Source of the DNA: Calliphora vicina
Lineage: Eukaryota; Arthropoda; Insecta; Diptera; Calliphoridae
Direction of reading: 5' to 3'
Length of the DNA: 64,000 nucleotides
NCBI RefSeq assembly: GCF_958450345.1
Contig: NC_088780.1
Span: forward strand, 23,719,167-23,783,166
The position numbers and the translations under genes are program-made. This document shows, piece after piece, positions 24,788 through 35,775 of the stretch. The notes beneath the pieces were generated by a model, which did no database searches, had not been told where the DNA came from, and saw only the letters and a program-made list of their open reading frames with translations. How positions within the stretch are numbered: position 1 is the first letter of the stretch; each line of letters starts with the position of its first letter.

Positions 24788-25145
24788 AACACTGCGTTTT
24801 TGGAACTGAATAGCAAGCTTATAATTCTGAAAAGGTATAACGTTTTGTAGAATAAAGTTATAGTCCAGCTTGTCTGAGATTTTTTTACAGTCGGTCAAAG
24901 ATTTAATTTTTTGATCGAAAAGGAGCATTTTAATAAATGAACAAAATGTTGTTAATGTCTGAGAGAATTCTTGTTTTCCGAGATATATTGTAGAATTTAA
25001 TGTTGATAAGTTATGTTGAAGATCTTAATCCTCTGACCCTTTTTTCGAGTCCTTTCAAAAATTTCAGACACACATTTTTTCATTTAGTATAATTCTCCCT
25101 TCGATCAAAAAATTAAAATTTTGACACTCTTTAAAAAAGACATGC
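24788..25145. mobile_element. Family A foldback element, copy 3 (internally deleted)
   Basis: CACTG-like left end near 24790, then TATAATTCTG, TAGAATAAAGTTATAGTCCAG, ACAGTCGGTCAAAG, then the GTCTGAGAGAATTCTTG arm and finally CTTCGATCAAAAAATTAAAA in inverted orientation. This matches family A arms around an abbreviated centre. The family B insertion site (TTTAGTATAATTCTCC near 25088) is empty. Confidence 0.6.
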
Positions 25146-25940
25146 CTACATTACTTTAAATCTTAATTGTTTTTAGAACAACTAAATGCAGCATTCAGTT
25201 GTATGATTCCTTATTTTATATAGATATCTTTCTACAAGCAATTTTGCTACAAGTTAGCTTTTCTTTTTTTATATATATTTATACAAATGCTATTAGCTAT
25301 TCGCTTTTTGCACCTGTATACATATCTCTGTCATTAGCTAATAAAGACTTTTAAATATTTTCCTCTTTCGAATATTTCACTCTGAAATTGTTCCTGTTGT
25401 TCATGATGTTCTTGTTCCATAAAGGTGTTCATAATGATGATGAAATTATAATGAGTGTAGGGAAAAGTAAGGTGTAATAAAGTTTTGTTAACTTGTTTAG
25501 ATTTGCGTTCGGTTTTTTGCCACTGTTTGTTGTTTTGCCTGAAAAATATTTGAAATACTCAAGAAGTCGACTTAATTTATATTCATTAAAAAGTTAACGC
25601 CATATTTTTACGCTTATTTCTGTTAAATGAAATTGTTTTTGAAATGCAACCTAAAAATATTTAATTAGCTGTGGATTTTAGGTAGCACGGACTTAAACAA
25701 AGCAAAGGCATTTAATGTGGATGTAAGTTTTTAAATAAATGATTTTAATTTGAGCATAAAAAACAGATGTAATGAATTTGAAGATTATATGTATAAGAAT
25801 AGGAAAGTAATTGCATATAGTAATTTTCGTTTTATTGAAATCAATTTTGTGTTTAAATATTAAACAAGAAAATGGACACTACATCACATTTTAAGTATTT
25901 CAATAATGAAATATTTTACGATGCAGTAAAAAAAGCAGAA
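25146..25940. other. AT-rich flank, nothing recognised
   Basis: No gene, RNA or repeat border was recognised before the satellite array that follows. Confidence 0.4.
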
Positions 25941-27541
25941 CTACACCATTTCCAATTGTATTTCAGAAGTTTCTTATTGTATTTCAGAAATTTACAATTG
26001 AATTTCAGAAATTTCTAATTATATTTCAGAAAATTCCAATTCAATTTCAGAAATTTCCATTTATATTTCAGAAATTTCCAATTATATTTCAGAAATTTCT
26101 AATTATATTTCAGAATTTTCTAATTATATTTCAGAATATTGCAATTATATTTCAGAACTTTCTAATTGTATTTCAGAATTTTCTAATAGTATTTCAGAAT
26201 TTTCCAATTGTATTTCAGAAATTTCCATTTGTATTTGAGAATTTTTAATTTATATTTAAAATGTTTCTACACCATTTCCAATTGTATTTCAGAAGTTTCT
26301 AATTGTATTTCAGAAATTTCCAATTGAATTTCAGAAATTTCTAATTATATTTCAGAAAATTCCAATTCAATTTCAGAAATTTCCATTTATTTTTCAGAAA
26401 TTTCCATTTATATTTCAGAAATTTCCAATTATATTTCAGAAATTTCTAATTATATTTCAGAATTTTCTAATTATATTTCAGAATTTTCCATTTATATTTC
26501 AGAAATTTCTAATTGTATTTCAGAAATTTCCAATTGTATTTCAGAATTTTCCAATTGTATTTCAGAAATTTCCATTTGTATTTCAGAATTTTTATTTTAT
26601 ACTTAAAAAGTTTCCAATTGTATTTCAGAATTTTCCAATTGTATTTCAGAAATATCCATTTGTATTTCAGAAAATTCTAATAGCAATACCAATGGATATT
26701 TCTGAAATACAAATAGAAAATTATGAAATACAATTGGAAAATTCTGAAATACAATTGGAAACATTTTAAATATAAATTAAAAATTCTGAAATACAAATGG
26801 AAATTTCTGAAATACAATTGGAAAATTCTGAAATACAATTAGAAAATTCTGAAATACAATTAGAAAGTTCTGAAATATAATTGGAATATTCTGAAATATA
26901 ATTAGAAAATTCTGAAATATAATTAGAAATTTCTGAAATATAATTGGAAATTTCTGAAATATAAATGGAAATTTCTGAAATATAAATGGAAATTTCTGAA
27001 ATTGAATTGGAATTTTCTGAAATACAATTAGAAACTTCTGAAATACAATTGGAAATGGTGTAATTGTATTTCAGAATTTTCCAATTGTATTTCAGAATTT
27101 TCTATTTGTATTCCAGAAATATCCATTGGTATTGCTATTAGAATTTTCTGAAATACAAATGGATATTTCTGAAATACAATTGGAAAATTCAGAAATACAA
27201 TCGGAAACTTTTTAAGTATAAAATAAAAATTCTGAAATACAAATGGAAATTTCTGAAATACAATTGGAAAATTCTGAAATACAATTGGAAATTTCTGAAA
27301 TACAATTAGAAATTTCTGAAATATAAATGGAAAATTCTGAAATATAATTAGAAAATTCTGAAATATAATTAGAAATTTCTGAAATATAATTGGAAATTTC
27401 TGAAATATAAATGGAAATTTCTGAAATATAAATGGAAATTTCTGAAATTGAATTGGAATTTTCTGAAATATAATTACAAATTTCCGAAATTCAATTGGAA
27501 ATTTCTGAAATACAATTAGAAACTTCTGAAATACAATTTTA
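25941..27541. repeat. Inverted 21-bp repeat array, first block
   Basis: The basic unit is about 21 bp, consensus TTTCAGAAATTTCCAATTGTA. It runs in plus orientation from 25941 to about 26692, in minus orientation to 27060, briefly plus to about 27118, then minus to 27541. Half-units begin with CTACACCATTTCC and end with the inverse GGAAATGGTGTA. Two half-unit types can be told apart, one containing TTTATATTTAAAATGTTTC (X) and the other TTTTATACTTAAAAAGTTTC (Y). The order is X+, Y+, X-, a short X+ tail, Y-. The architecture recalls Drosophila Foldback (FB) elements, whose long inverted ends are made of short tandem repeats. Confidence 0.9.
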
Positions 27542-27545
27542 AATG

Positions 27546-27917
27546 GTGTAGAACTGAACTAGAACTGAACTTGAACTGAACTAGAACTGAACTAGAACTG
27601 AACTAGAACTGAACTAGAACTGAACTAGAACTGAACTAGAACTGAACTAGAACTGAACTAGAACTGAACTAGAACTGAACTAGAACTGAACTAGAACTGA
27701 ACTAGAACTGAACTAGAACTGAACTAGAACTGAACTAGAACTGAACTAGAACTGAACTAGAACTGAACTAGAACTGAACTAGAACTGAACTAGAACTGAA
27801 CTAGAACTGAACTAGAACTGAACTAGAACTGAACTAGAACTGAACTAGAACTGAACTAGAACTGAACTAGAACTGAACTAGAACTGAACTAGAACTGAAC
27901 TGAACTAGAACTGAACT
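27546..27917 (+). repeat. 11-bp tandem array, first
   Basis: About 33 nearly perfect head-to-tail copies of AGAACTGAACT, with one variant (TTGAACTGAAC) near the start and one shortened unit near 27897. It links the GGTGTAG end of one inverted block to the CTACACC start of the next. Confidence 0.95.
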
Positions 27918-28668
27918 ACACCATTTCCAATTGTATTTCAGAAGTTTCTAATTGTATTTCAGAAATTTCCAATTGAATTTCAGAAATTTCTAATTATATT
28001 TCAGAAAATTCCAATATAATTTCAGAAATTTCCATTTATATTTCAGAAATTTCCAATTATATTTCAGAAATTTCTAATTATATTTCAGAATTTTCTAATT
28101 ATATTTCAGAATTTTCCATTTATATTTCAGAAATTTCTAATTGTATTTCAGAAATTTCCAATTGTATTTCAGAATTTTCCATTTGTATTTCAGAATTTTT
28201 ATTTTATACTTAAAAAGTTTCCAATTGTATTTCAGAATTTTCCAATTGTATTTCAGAAATATCCATTTGTATTTCAGAAAATTCTAATAGCAATACCAAT
28301 GGTTATTTCTGAAATACAAATAGAAAATTCTGAAATACAATTGGAAAATTCTGAAATACAATTAGAAACATTTTAAATATAAATTAAAAATTCTGAAAAA
28401 CAAATGGAAATTTCTGAAATACAATTGGAAAATTCTGAAATACAATTAGAAAGTTCTGAAATATAATTGGAATATTCTGAAATATAATTAGAAAATTCTG
28501 AAATATAATTAGAAATTTCTGAAATATAATTGGAAATTTCTGAAATATAAATGGAAATTTCTGAAATTGAATTGGAATTTTCTGAAATATAATTAGAAAT
28601 TTCTGAAATTCAATTGGAAATTTCTGAAATACAATTAGAAACTTCTGAAATACAATTGGAAATGGTGT
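27918..28668. repeat. Inverted 21-bp repeat array, second block (large palindrome)
   Basis: A 751-bp near-palindrome: plus-oriented 21-mers from CTACACCATTTCC to about 28295 (type Y half-unit), then minus-oriented 21-mers to GGAAATGGTGTAG at 28668 (type X half-unit). The turn lies at AATAGCAATACCAATGG. The same turn sequence is at about 26683-26699 in the first block. Confidence 0.9.
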
Positions 28669-29000
28669 AGAACTGAACTAGAACTGAACTAGAACTGAAC
28701 TAGAACTGAACTAGAACTGAACTAGAACTGAACTAGAACTGAACTAGAACTGAACTAGAACTGAACTAGAACTGAACTAGAACTGAACTAGAACTGAACT
28801 AGAACTGAACTAGAACTGAACTAGAACTGAACTAGAACTGAACTAGAACTGAACTAGAACTGAACTAGAACTGAACTAGAACTGAACTAGAACTGAACTA
28901 GAACTGAACTAGAACTGAACTAGAACTGAACTAGAACTGAACTAGAACTGAACTAGAACTGAACTAGAACTGAACTAGAACTGAACTAGAACTGAACTAC
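28669..29000 (+). repeat. 11-bp tandem array, second
   Basis: About 30 copies of AGAACTGAACT, almost without variation, ending at CTACAACTAACC. Together with the preceding palindrome it forms a higher-order unit of about 1.12 kb that repeats the layout of 27546-28668. Confidence 0.95.
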
Positions 29001-29145
29001 AACTAACCTTGTTCTATTTTTAATATTTTTTATTTGGTTTTTATGAAGGAAATTTGTAATATATTCAAATTGAAGATGTATTAAAATTTACTAAGCTTTT
29101 CTTATTGTATTTAAATACAGAAAAAACTTACGAATGATAGGTTAA

Positions 29146-29568
29146 TGGACCATTTGGTCCATATAAACTGCTAATGTAAAAAACAAGTGTAGGATTCCAC
29201 TTTTTTATTTTTTTTTTTTAATCAACATAGATTAAATATGTAATAGATAATTGCGGGATTCGGATTTTGATTTATTGTTGTAAAGAAGCACACATATTTA
29301 CAAATGCTTGGTACACTTTGTGTGCAGGATTTTTAATAAAACAGACGTGTTTTACTTACGACATGGCAAACTTGAATAAAGATGAAGTACAAGAATCGCT
29401 CAATGCAAAAAGTGACTCCGATATTTCAGATTCGGAAGTTGACTATATTTCAGAAAACGTATGAAACAAACTAATAAATACCACCTGGGCTAAAAAACTA
29501 AGTTAGTAGATATATATCACCGTTCAAAAATTACAAAGGAAACAATTAAAAAATTGCACCAAATGGGC
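29146..29568 (+). mobile_element. Possible piggyBac-type remnant with acidic N-terminal ORF
   Basis: TTAA sites flank the segment (29142-29145 and 29569-29572). The adjoining ends are loosely inverted: GGACCATTTGGTCC on the left and the inverse GCCCATTTGGTGC on the right. Inside, an ORF from the ATG at about 29364 reads MANLNKDEVQE and then an acidic SDSDISDSEVDY stretch before a stop, reminiscent of acidic N-termini of piggyBac-like transposases. The TTAA sites and acidic stretch are seen; the family call is tentative. Confidence 0.4.
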
Positions 29569-29572
29569 TTAA

Positions 29573-31290
29573 CCTAACAGCAGGGTTAAGGTTTTGGTGA
29601 GTTTTCTCTGAAATATTCAGTCAAGACTGATAGAGGTATTAAATTTAAGTATACTTTATTTATATAGAGATTTCGCAATATCGAGGTTTATTCACTTTTA
29701 TTTGTTAATTTCTACCCAAATTAATTAATTCTTTATTCTTTTAATGCCTTAAATTATATATTTAAGATTATTTTCATCCACCTACTTAAGGCTCTTTAAT
29801 CAATCAAATTATTTTAGCCTACATAATATATAGCTTATTAAACATTTTAACACATCTTAATAAAAAAAATTTCACTTTTCTATTCTTTCTTCCTGACAGG
29901 TGTTTTAATTTAACGTTTTCATACGCCTACATAGACTCATATACAATTTTTGTTGTTTTTATGCTTTTATTATAAATATGTGAGTGGGGGAGTGTATAAA
30001 GCCTACCAGCATTGTTAAAAAAACAACAAAAAATAAATAAAAACAATTACAACAAAAAAAGGAACGTTAACAACAAAATTATTAAGTTGCTCATAAAATG
30101 CCACATTGCTTTTAGGCCTGCAGTAGATAACAACAATAATGTTAGCAACAGAAGAAGAACTTATATAGAGTGTAGATGAGAACAATTTAACACCTACAAA
30201 AACACAACTGCTCTAACAGCAACTATAAAACGAAGTGGAAAGGACAATAGTAAACTAGAGTGCTAACTGCCTTACTGTTGAAAAAAATTCAATGAGAAAA
30301 AATTTTTAATTTTCTATTTAGAAAACTCACCTACAACTCTAGCAGAACATGTCAACACAAAACAGCAACAGCAGGTGCATACAAATGTAGGCAATATTCT
30401 CTAGTAAATGCAGTAAGATAAAAAAAAAACAAAAAAATTGTTTTACATAAAACTTAGTTTTTTTACAACTGCCACTTTAATTCTTTTTGCCATTTTTTTT
30501 GCTCTTGTTTTTGAACCAAAAAACTGACAATGTGTAAAAATGAAGACTGTAGTAGTTGTTGTCTTTAAATAAAACAAAAAAAAAATCAACAGCAACAACA
30601 ACATAAAAAATCCACTACCGTTACTTTTAGCCAAACGAAATGAAAGTGAGGCTTATGGTTGCTAACAGGAAACTAGAGACACACATAAATGCCAACATCC
30701 ACACACACACTAATGCACAAACATAAAAGCTTGTATATGTTTATGTATTGAAGCACCCTTCTCTTTACAGCCCCAGCTATAGTGTGTGTCTGTTGATATG
30801 TACACATGTGAGAGCATAGAGAAAGAGTCACAGAGAGTATGTACAAATATGGAAGCATGTGTTTGTCGTATAATGGAAGATGAAAATTACATATACATAT
30901 GTATATATGAGAACATTATTTGAAGAGATGTATGAGTGTTCTTATGCAAACAAATGCTAAAAGACAACAAAAATCTCTAAAAAAAAAAAAAATATAGAGA
31001 ACAAAAAATTATCACACTGTTACAAACTGGTACAGTGTAAAAGAATAGAGTAGAGAAATAACAAAAAACAACAACAACAACTGCAACTATAACTACAACT
31101 ACAATAAGACGAAAAAAACCTTGTTAAGTGGCACTTGTACGAATAACATTTTTAAGTGCTTAACAAGCTGCCAGCTAGAAAAAAAACCAACATACCAACA
31201 CTATGCTGCAAACAACTATTGGCAACATCATAGTTTACTGGCAAAAACTATAAATGAAATTGAAAAATATTTTAGCCCAGCACAAAACTA
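29573..31290. other. Upstream flank with CAA-rich low complexity
   Basis: Patches such as AACAACAACAACTGCAAC (about 31070), ACAACAGCAACAGCAGG (about 30358) and repeated AAACAACAAAAA occur, similar in style to exon 1 of the neuroligin gene. ACATATACATATGTATATATG lies near 30890. It could hold a 5' leader or enhancer sequence of that gene, but no exon or core promoter can be shown. ORFs here are low complexity. Confidence 0.35.
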
Positions 31291-31589
31291 ACAAGTAAGA
31301 GAGTTATATTCGGCTGTACCGAATCATATATACCCACCACTAATCAAAAATGGGAACCGATTATAGTGAGTTTTCTATAAAAATATCTTTTTTATCCGAT
31401 TAGGTTAGTATTATATTTTCTATATGTAGAAAATTTTACATTGCTAGATGATAATGTATTTTCCGGATGTGGGCCTTATATGGAAGCAATGTACAATCGA
31501 TAGTAGTAGATCAATACATGCACAAAAACATTCTTCTTTAAAAATCTATGAACCCGACCTTAAAAACAAGAGGGCATGTTGAGTAGATC

Positions 31590-32229
31590 ATCAAATCAAA
31601 AGAACTTCATCTTCAATATCAAAATCGCAAAAAACTTAAAAAAATTGGATTTTTTTACCTTTTCTACCCTGTTCAGACCCATAGCAAACCGTTCGAAATT
31701 CAAGGAAACAATCAACTACAAAAATGTACCTAAGATCTCAATAAATAACTTTCTAGAACATATGAACTTCCTAGGATTGATTCTTAACACCGTTAGGTAG
31801 GTTAGTAAGAACAAACTAAAGGAATTAAGTGTTTTGGGCCATAAACTATTAAATTATTATAAACTAGAGCATACTATTAGGCAGCTTTAAAAAAAAATAT
31901 TTCTGAATTTATTTCGAATTTTTTAAAGTTTTTTGCGATTTTGATCTTGAAGATGAAGTTTTTTTGATTTTATATGTTCACAATTTTTGTTCTTTATGAC
32001 AAGGTATACAACTTTGCCTCAGAGAGTAAATCAAAAATCAGAACTCTTTGCAAGATATGAGCCTGAGAAATTGATCACTTTTTTGCAAAAATGAAACCGA
32101 GGGCCCAAATTTTTGGGGCCCATAGAAAAAGTGCATGACTTTTGGGCAAAACTGGGAGACAAGGGTCTTTATTTTGTGGTCTTTTATCTCGTGACTCCCA
32201 TGACTCAAAAATAACACACACTGTTATAC
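31590..32229. mobile_element. Family B foldback element inside family A
   Basis: Both arms carry the CATCTTCAAxATCAAAATCGC / GCGATTTTGATCTTGAAGATG theme around a centre of about 250 bp (about 31680-31900) that is also partly found at 56088-56150. The right border reads GACTCAAAAATAACACACACTG then TTATACTAAATGAAC, i.e. it sits at the same TAA of family A as the copy at 7144-7768. Confidence 0.65.
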
Positions 32230-32409
32230 TAAATGAACAAAATATTTTACATTAATGTCTGAGAGAATTCTCAATGTCGGAATTATACTGTGGAATGCAA
32301 TGGTCATCATTTTTGTGGAAGACTTTAACCCTCTAGCTCCTCTCTTTAGGGGACAATTCGACCGTTTTTCGAGAAAATCAAAAAATAAGTCTTTTCAAAA
32401 AGAATGATG

Positions 32410-32880
32410 CACAGTGGTATGAGAATAAAAAAAGAGGGAAATAAATCTGTAACTTCTAAACCCTTACGCCGATTTAAATGAAATTTGACTATCGAGCACT
32501 ACATAAAACCTCATCGTAGCTATCAATTATCTCTTATAGCTTAGCAGATATTTGCATTTGAAAATTTAATTTTCAACATTTTTACCCACCCTACTCCAGT
32601 TTTTTGGTGACCGCGGTTCCAAATATTCCCGGATTTTATCCATTTTTCTTTTATAGGATTAACAATAGATGTATATATCAAGAAGTGTTTAAAAATCATG
32701 GCTGAGTCCAAAGTTACATGCATTTGAATTTAAAAAAAATAAAAAGGCGATTTTTCGCAATTTTTTTGGGAAAAAAGTACTTTTATTCTTTTTAAGTTAT
32801 CTAAAAAATTTTTAAGAGGATATATAATGAATTTGTACTTTTTGAAAAGCTAACTTTACGCCAAAGGGTTAAAATATTTA
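32410..32880 (+). mobile_element. CACAGTGG-ended element (family C), second copy
   Basis: Starts CACAGTGGTATGAGAATAAA at 32410 within family A sequence. It matches 3613-4015 through CCCTTACGCCGATTT, AATTTGAC, TATCGAGCACTAC and CCTACTCCAGTTTTTTGG, with a roughly 120-bp deletion relative to that copy. The right border is approximate. Transib-like by its CACAGTG end. Confidence 0.5.
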
Positions 32881-33806
32881 TCTTTATTATCCCCATAAAA
32901 TTCCACAATATAACTCTGACAATAAGAATTCTCTCAGACATTAATTTAAATTTTTTTTTTATTTTGTATAATACCCCCATGGATCAAAAAATTAAAATTT
33001 TAACCCACTGTAAAAAACAACTCCGACCAGCTGGACTATAAGTTTATTCCACAAAAATGATCTACTCAATATGCACTTTCAGAATTACAGCGTCGCTACT
33101 CTGTTCCAAGCAAAAAGTCTCAATTTGTTGGACAGTGTCATTATAGTTTCCTAAATTTGAAAAATATAAAAATTTTGTTTTGTTATTCCTTTTTTGCAGA
33201 TTATTTTTTTATGGATACTGATTTGATATAGGCATTTATTAAATATAGCTTGTCCTTTTATAAAGAGAACAACTTGTGCAGAATATCTGCTACATTTTTG
33301 AAAAATATAATCTTTTTGGAGGGGGGTCTCATATTTTTGTCCATCAACGGAGAATATTTGGGGAAAACTTCATACCCCTACAACAGCCACACAGACGGAC
33401 ATAGCTAGATCGCCTTAGAATTTTTTTTTGTTTCTACAATCAAAATTTCGATATGTTAAAAACGGATAGAAAAACTCAATATACCCACTTTTTTTTGGTG
33501 GTGGGTATAAAAACAAATACAACGTAAATTGTTAAGCTGTGAAAAAAAATCTTAATTAGAGCACAGACATAATGGCATCTTAATATAATCTCTTATTTTT
33601 ATACTTAGATCTTTTCCCATAACAAAATAAATCATATTTAAAATGACAACAAGATCATAAAGAAAATATATTCCTTTAAAAAAAATCATAAACCCTTAAA
33701 AAGACACATAAACCTAAAAAAATATTGAAATAGAAAGTATCTACAGCAGCGCAACCTGAAAAACGTAACAAAATACTAAAAATAAAGTTGCCTTTCTTTG
33801 ACAACA

Positions 33807-33828
33807 AACGGTTGCTTAAGCAACCGTT
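33807..33828. promoter_or_regulatory. 22-bp perfect palindrome upstream of neuroligin start
   Basis: A perfect 22-bp dyad centred on CTTAAG (half-site AACGGTTGCTT) ends six bases before the neuroligin ATG at 33835. In RNA it could form an 11-bp stem without a proper loop, or as DNA act as a dimeric binding site. A function is not shown; the palindrome itself is exact. Confidence 0.6.
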
Positions 33829-33834
33829 AACATA

Positions 33835-34715
33835 ATGATAATGTTGCATTGTTTTATGCAACACATAGCTGTAACACTAAAGCAAACACAAACACCTACA
33901 GCAACAGCAGCAGCGGCTGGCAAATTAATAAAGTCCCAATGTTTGGTGTCAAAACGTAGCAGAAGAAAATTATCTACTAACTGTTGCATAACAACAAGAA
34001 CAAAAAGAATCACATTAACATCCTGCTGCAATTTTATATTACTAACAATAGTACTGCTACAACAATGTATAGAAAACGGTAGCATGGTCTCTGCCAGCTC
34101 ATTAAATGGCTTGAGTAGCAACAACAACAACAACAACAACAATAATAACAATATAAATAATAATAAAAATAAAGGTTCTCTAAATAGTAATAATAATAAT
34201 TTAAATAATAATTTAAATTTAAGAACAACAGCTTTATTAGCAGCAGCTACAACATCAACGTCTTCATCATCATCCTCCTTAACACAATCATCCAATACAG
34301 TGCCCTCAATGTCCTTGACGGCCATAAGTGGAACAGGTTCGGGAGGAGTTAGTAGTAGTAGTAGCAGCAGCAGTAGTAGTAGTTCTAGTTCCTCTTCTTC
34401 TCTACTAACATCATCAATTTCGTCCTCCTCTTCATCGTCCTCAAACTCTCGCAGTAGTCGACAAAATAGTAACAATAGCAACAACCACAACAACAACAAC
34501 AATCAAAATGACCAATTACCCTCACAACTTTCATCACGTATTATCCATACACGCAATGGCGCTTTATCGGGTGTAATTGTACAATTAGATGGACGCCATT
34601 TAGATCCGGTTGAAGCGTATCGTGGCATACCATATGCATCACCACCTGTCGGCAATTTAAGATTTATGCCTCCTGTTTCGGCAGCCATGTGGTCAGGCGT
34701 CAAAAAGGCAGACAG
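33835..34715 (+). CDS. Nlg2: Neuroligin, coding exon 1 (start of protein)
   Basis: Neuroligins are postsynaptic adhesion proteins with a catalytically dead cholinesterase-like ectodomain that binds neurexin. The exon encodes 293 codons plus two bases of Arg294. The ATG at 33835 is the first after an in-frame stop at 33817-33819 and has A at -3. Residues 1-62 are basic and Cys/Thr-rich. A hydrophobic run (FILLTIVLL, about 67-75) is the likely signal or anchor segment, unusually far from the Met, so an internal start is possible. Residues 95-228 are Asn and Ser homopolymers. The esterase fold begins near 234 with RIIHTRNGALSG and continues through VEAYRGIPYASPPVGNLRF and MWSGVKKADR. The exon ends at CAG|GTAAGT; read-through would hit TAA at once. 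Family assignment is firm. The Nlg2 paralogue label is my inference from the LDGRHLDPVEAYRG wording. An upstream non-coding exon cannot be excluded. Confidence 0.9.
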
Positions 34716-34721
34716 GTAAGT

Positions 34722-35770
34722 AGCTAAATTATATACTTTTTTTTCTTTTTTTTTTGGTTTTGTTTTGGTTGTTCTCTCTTTTGTTCTTTGTTATAATATA
34801 CTGCTACTACAAAGTTTTTATTTGTATAGGTAGTAAATAAGTATAGACATTTTATACATCAACAGGGTGTTTTGTAGAGGATGTGTTAATCAGAAATTTT
34901 AAAAAAGCCGTAGCCCTTAATTTTCGTCGACTTGATCTCATACCGACAAAAATATGTAACACAGATTAAGAATTTATTTGTTCAACCATAATAAGTTTAA
35001 ATATAAATATTACCACACATTTATTGCGAACAAAATCTGAGCTTGGAGATCATTCTATATCCGGCGTCTTATGCCAGAATTTACTTTTAAATCGAGATGT
35101 TAAAAAAAACAATTATTCCATCCTGATGAGTCCGTAAAATAGGATTTTGTTCTGAAACTGAATATATTCTTGACCAGCCATAGAGTTTTTACTCAGCGAG
35201 CCATTTCTTGTCCTCACATGGATATATCTCATGTGAATGGCACTTTTCAATTTTCTTTTCTTTTTCAGACAACGTAGTCAGAATATTTGTTCTCACACAG
35301 AAAAACATAAACAAATTTGTATTCGAAATTCTGTAGACATTCTGCTGAAATGATAGCTCAGTGAAATTTCCAGTATATCCTTATCTCACCCTCAATAAAA
35401 CTTGCATTTTTTATCCTCAGGTGTTGTTTTCCACACATACGGTAAGACTATGAATTTTTTACAAGCAACATAATTATTTCGCTATGGGAAGGATATGGCT
35501 AGCTCTAAAGTGTGTTTTTTTAAGCCCGATAGAACTTGGAATTCTAAAAAATACCACAAAAACTAAATTTTAATCAAACAATTTTTTTATTCACGAATCA
35601 CACGAACAAGGCGTTCATTTTTGCTGGTTTATCAGCATATATCAGTGACTTCAAGTGGCCCCACAGGTAATAATCGTCAAATCGAATGACATTGGAAGCC
35701 AATTGACAGGCCCATTTCTTGAAATCAAGTTATCGAAATGTTTTGATTTCAATAATTCGATGGTTGCGGT
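34722..35770. other. Intron sequence, nothing recognised
   Basis: No gene, repeat border or conserved exon was recognised between the donor site and the Transib-type element. Confidence 0.4.
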
Positions 35771-35775
35771 CGTCG

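Larger units (their letters stand above)
31568..33137. mobile_element. Family A foldback element, copy 4, with B and C inside
   Basis: It starts with GGGCATGTTGAGTAGATCAT, part of the family A right arm in inverted orientation, and ends with TTGTTGGACAGTG, the intact family A terminus, at 33137. Family B sequence fills about 31590-32229. A further insertion with a CACAGTGG end begins at 32410 and runs to about 32880, after which family A resumes at CCCCATAAAATTCCACAATA. Confidence 0.65.
31291..33510 (+). mobile_element. Dispersed repeat D, near complete, with nested insertions
   Basis: The left end is ACAAGTAAGAGAGTTATATT, the same opening as at 13277 and 63429. TATACCCACCAC (31329-31340) near the left end is inverted as GTGGTGGGTATA (33498-33509) at the right end. 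A CAGACGGACATAGCTAGATCG phrase near 33394 is typical of fly repeats of this kind and also occurs (GACGGACATGG) at the window end. Between about 31568 and 33137 the element is split by A, B and C family insertions. The class is unknown to me. Confidence 0.65.

Noticed and set aside
25941..29000. CRISPR-like array
   Set aside because: Units are contiguous tandem repeats without unique spacers, switch strand, and the context is a eukaryotic genome.
33816..34502. 228-codon minus-strand ORF rich in Leu
   Set aside because: It is the mirror of the Asn/Ser repeats of neuroligin exon 1; poly-Leu and acidic runs come from CAA/AGT repeats read backwards.
34503..34703. 66-codon minus-strand ORF opposite the esterase segment
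   Set aside because: Antisense shadow of the conserved exon 1 end.
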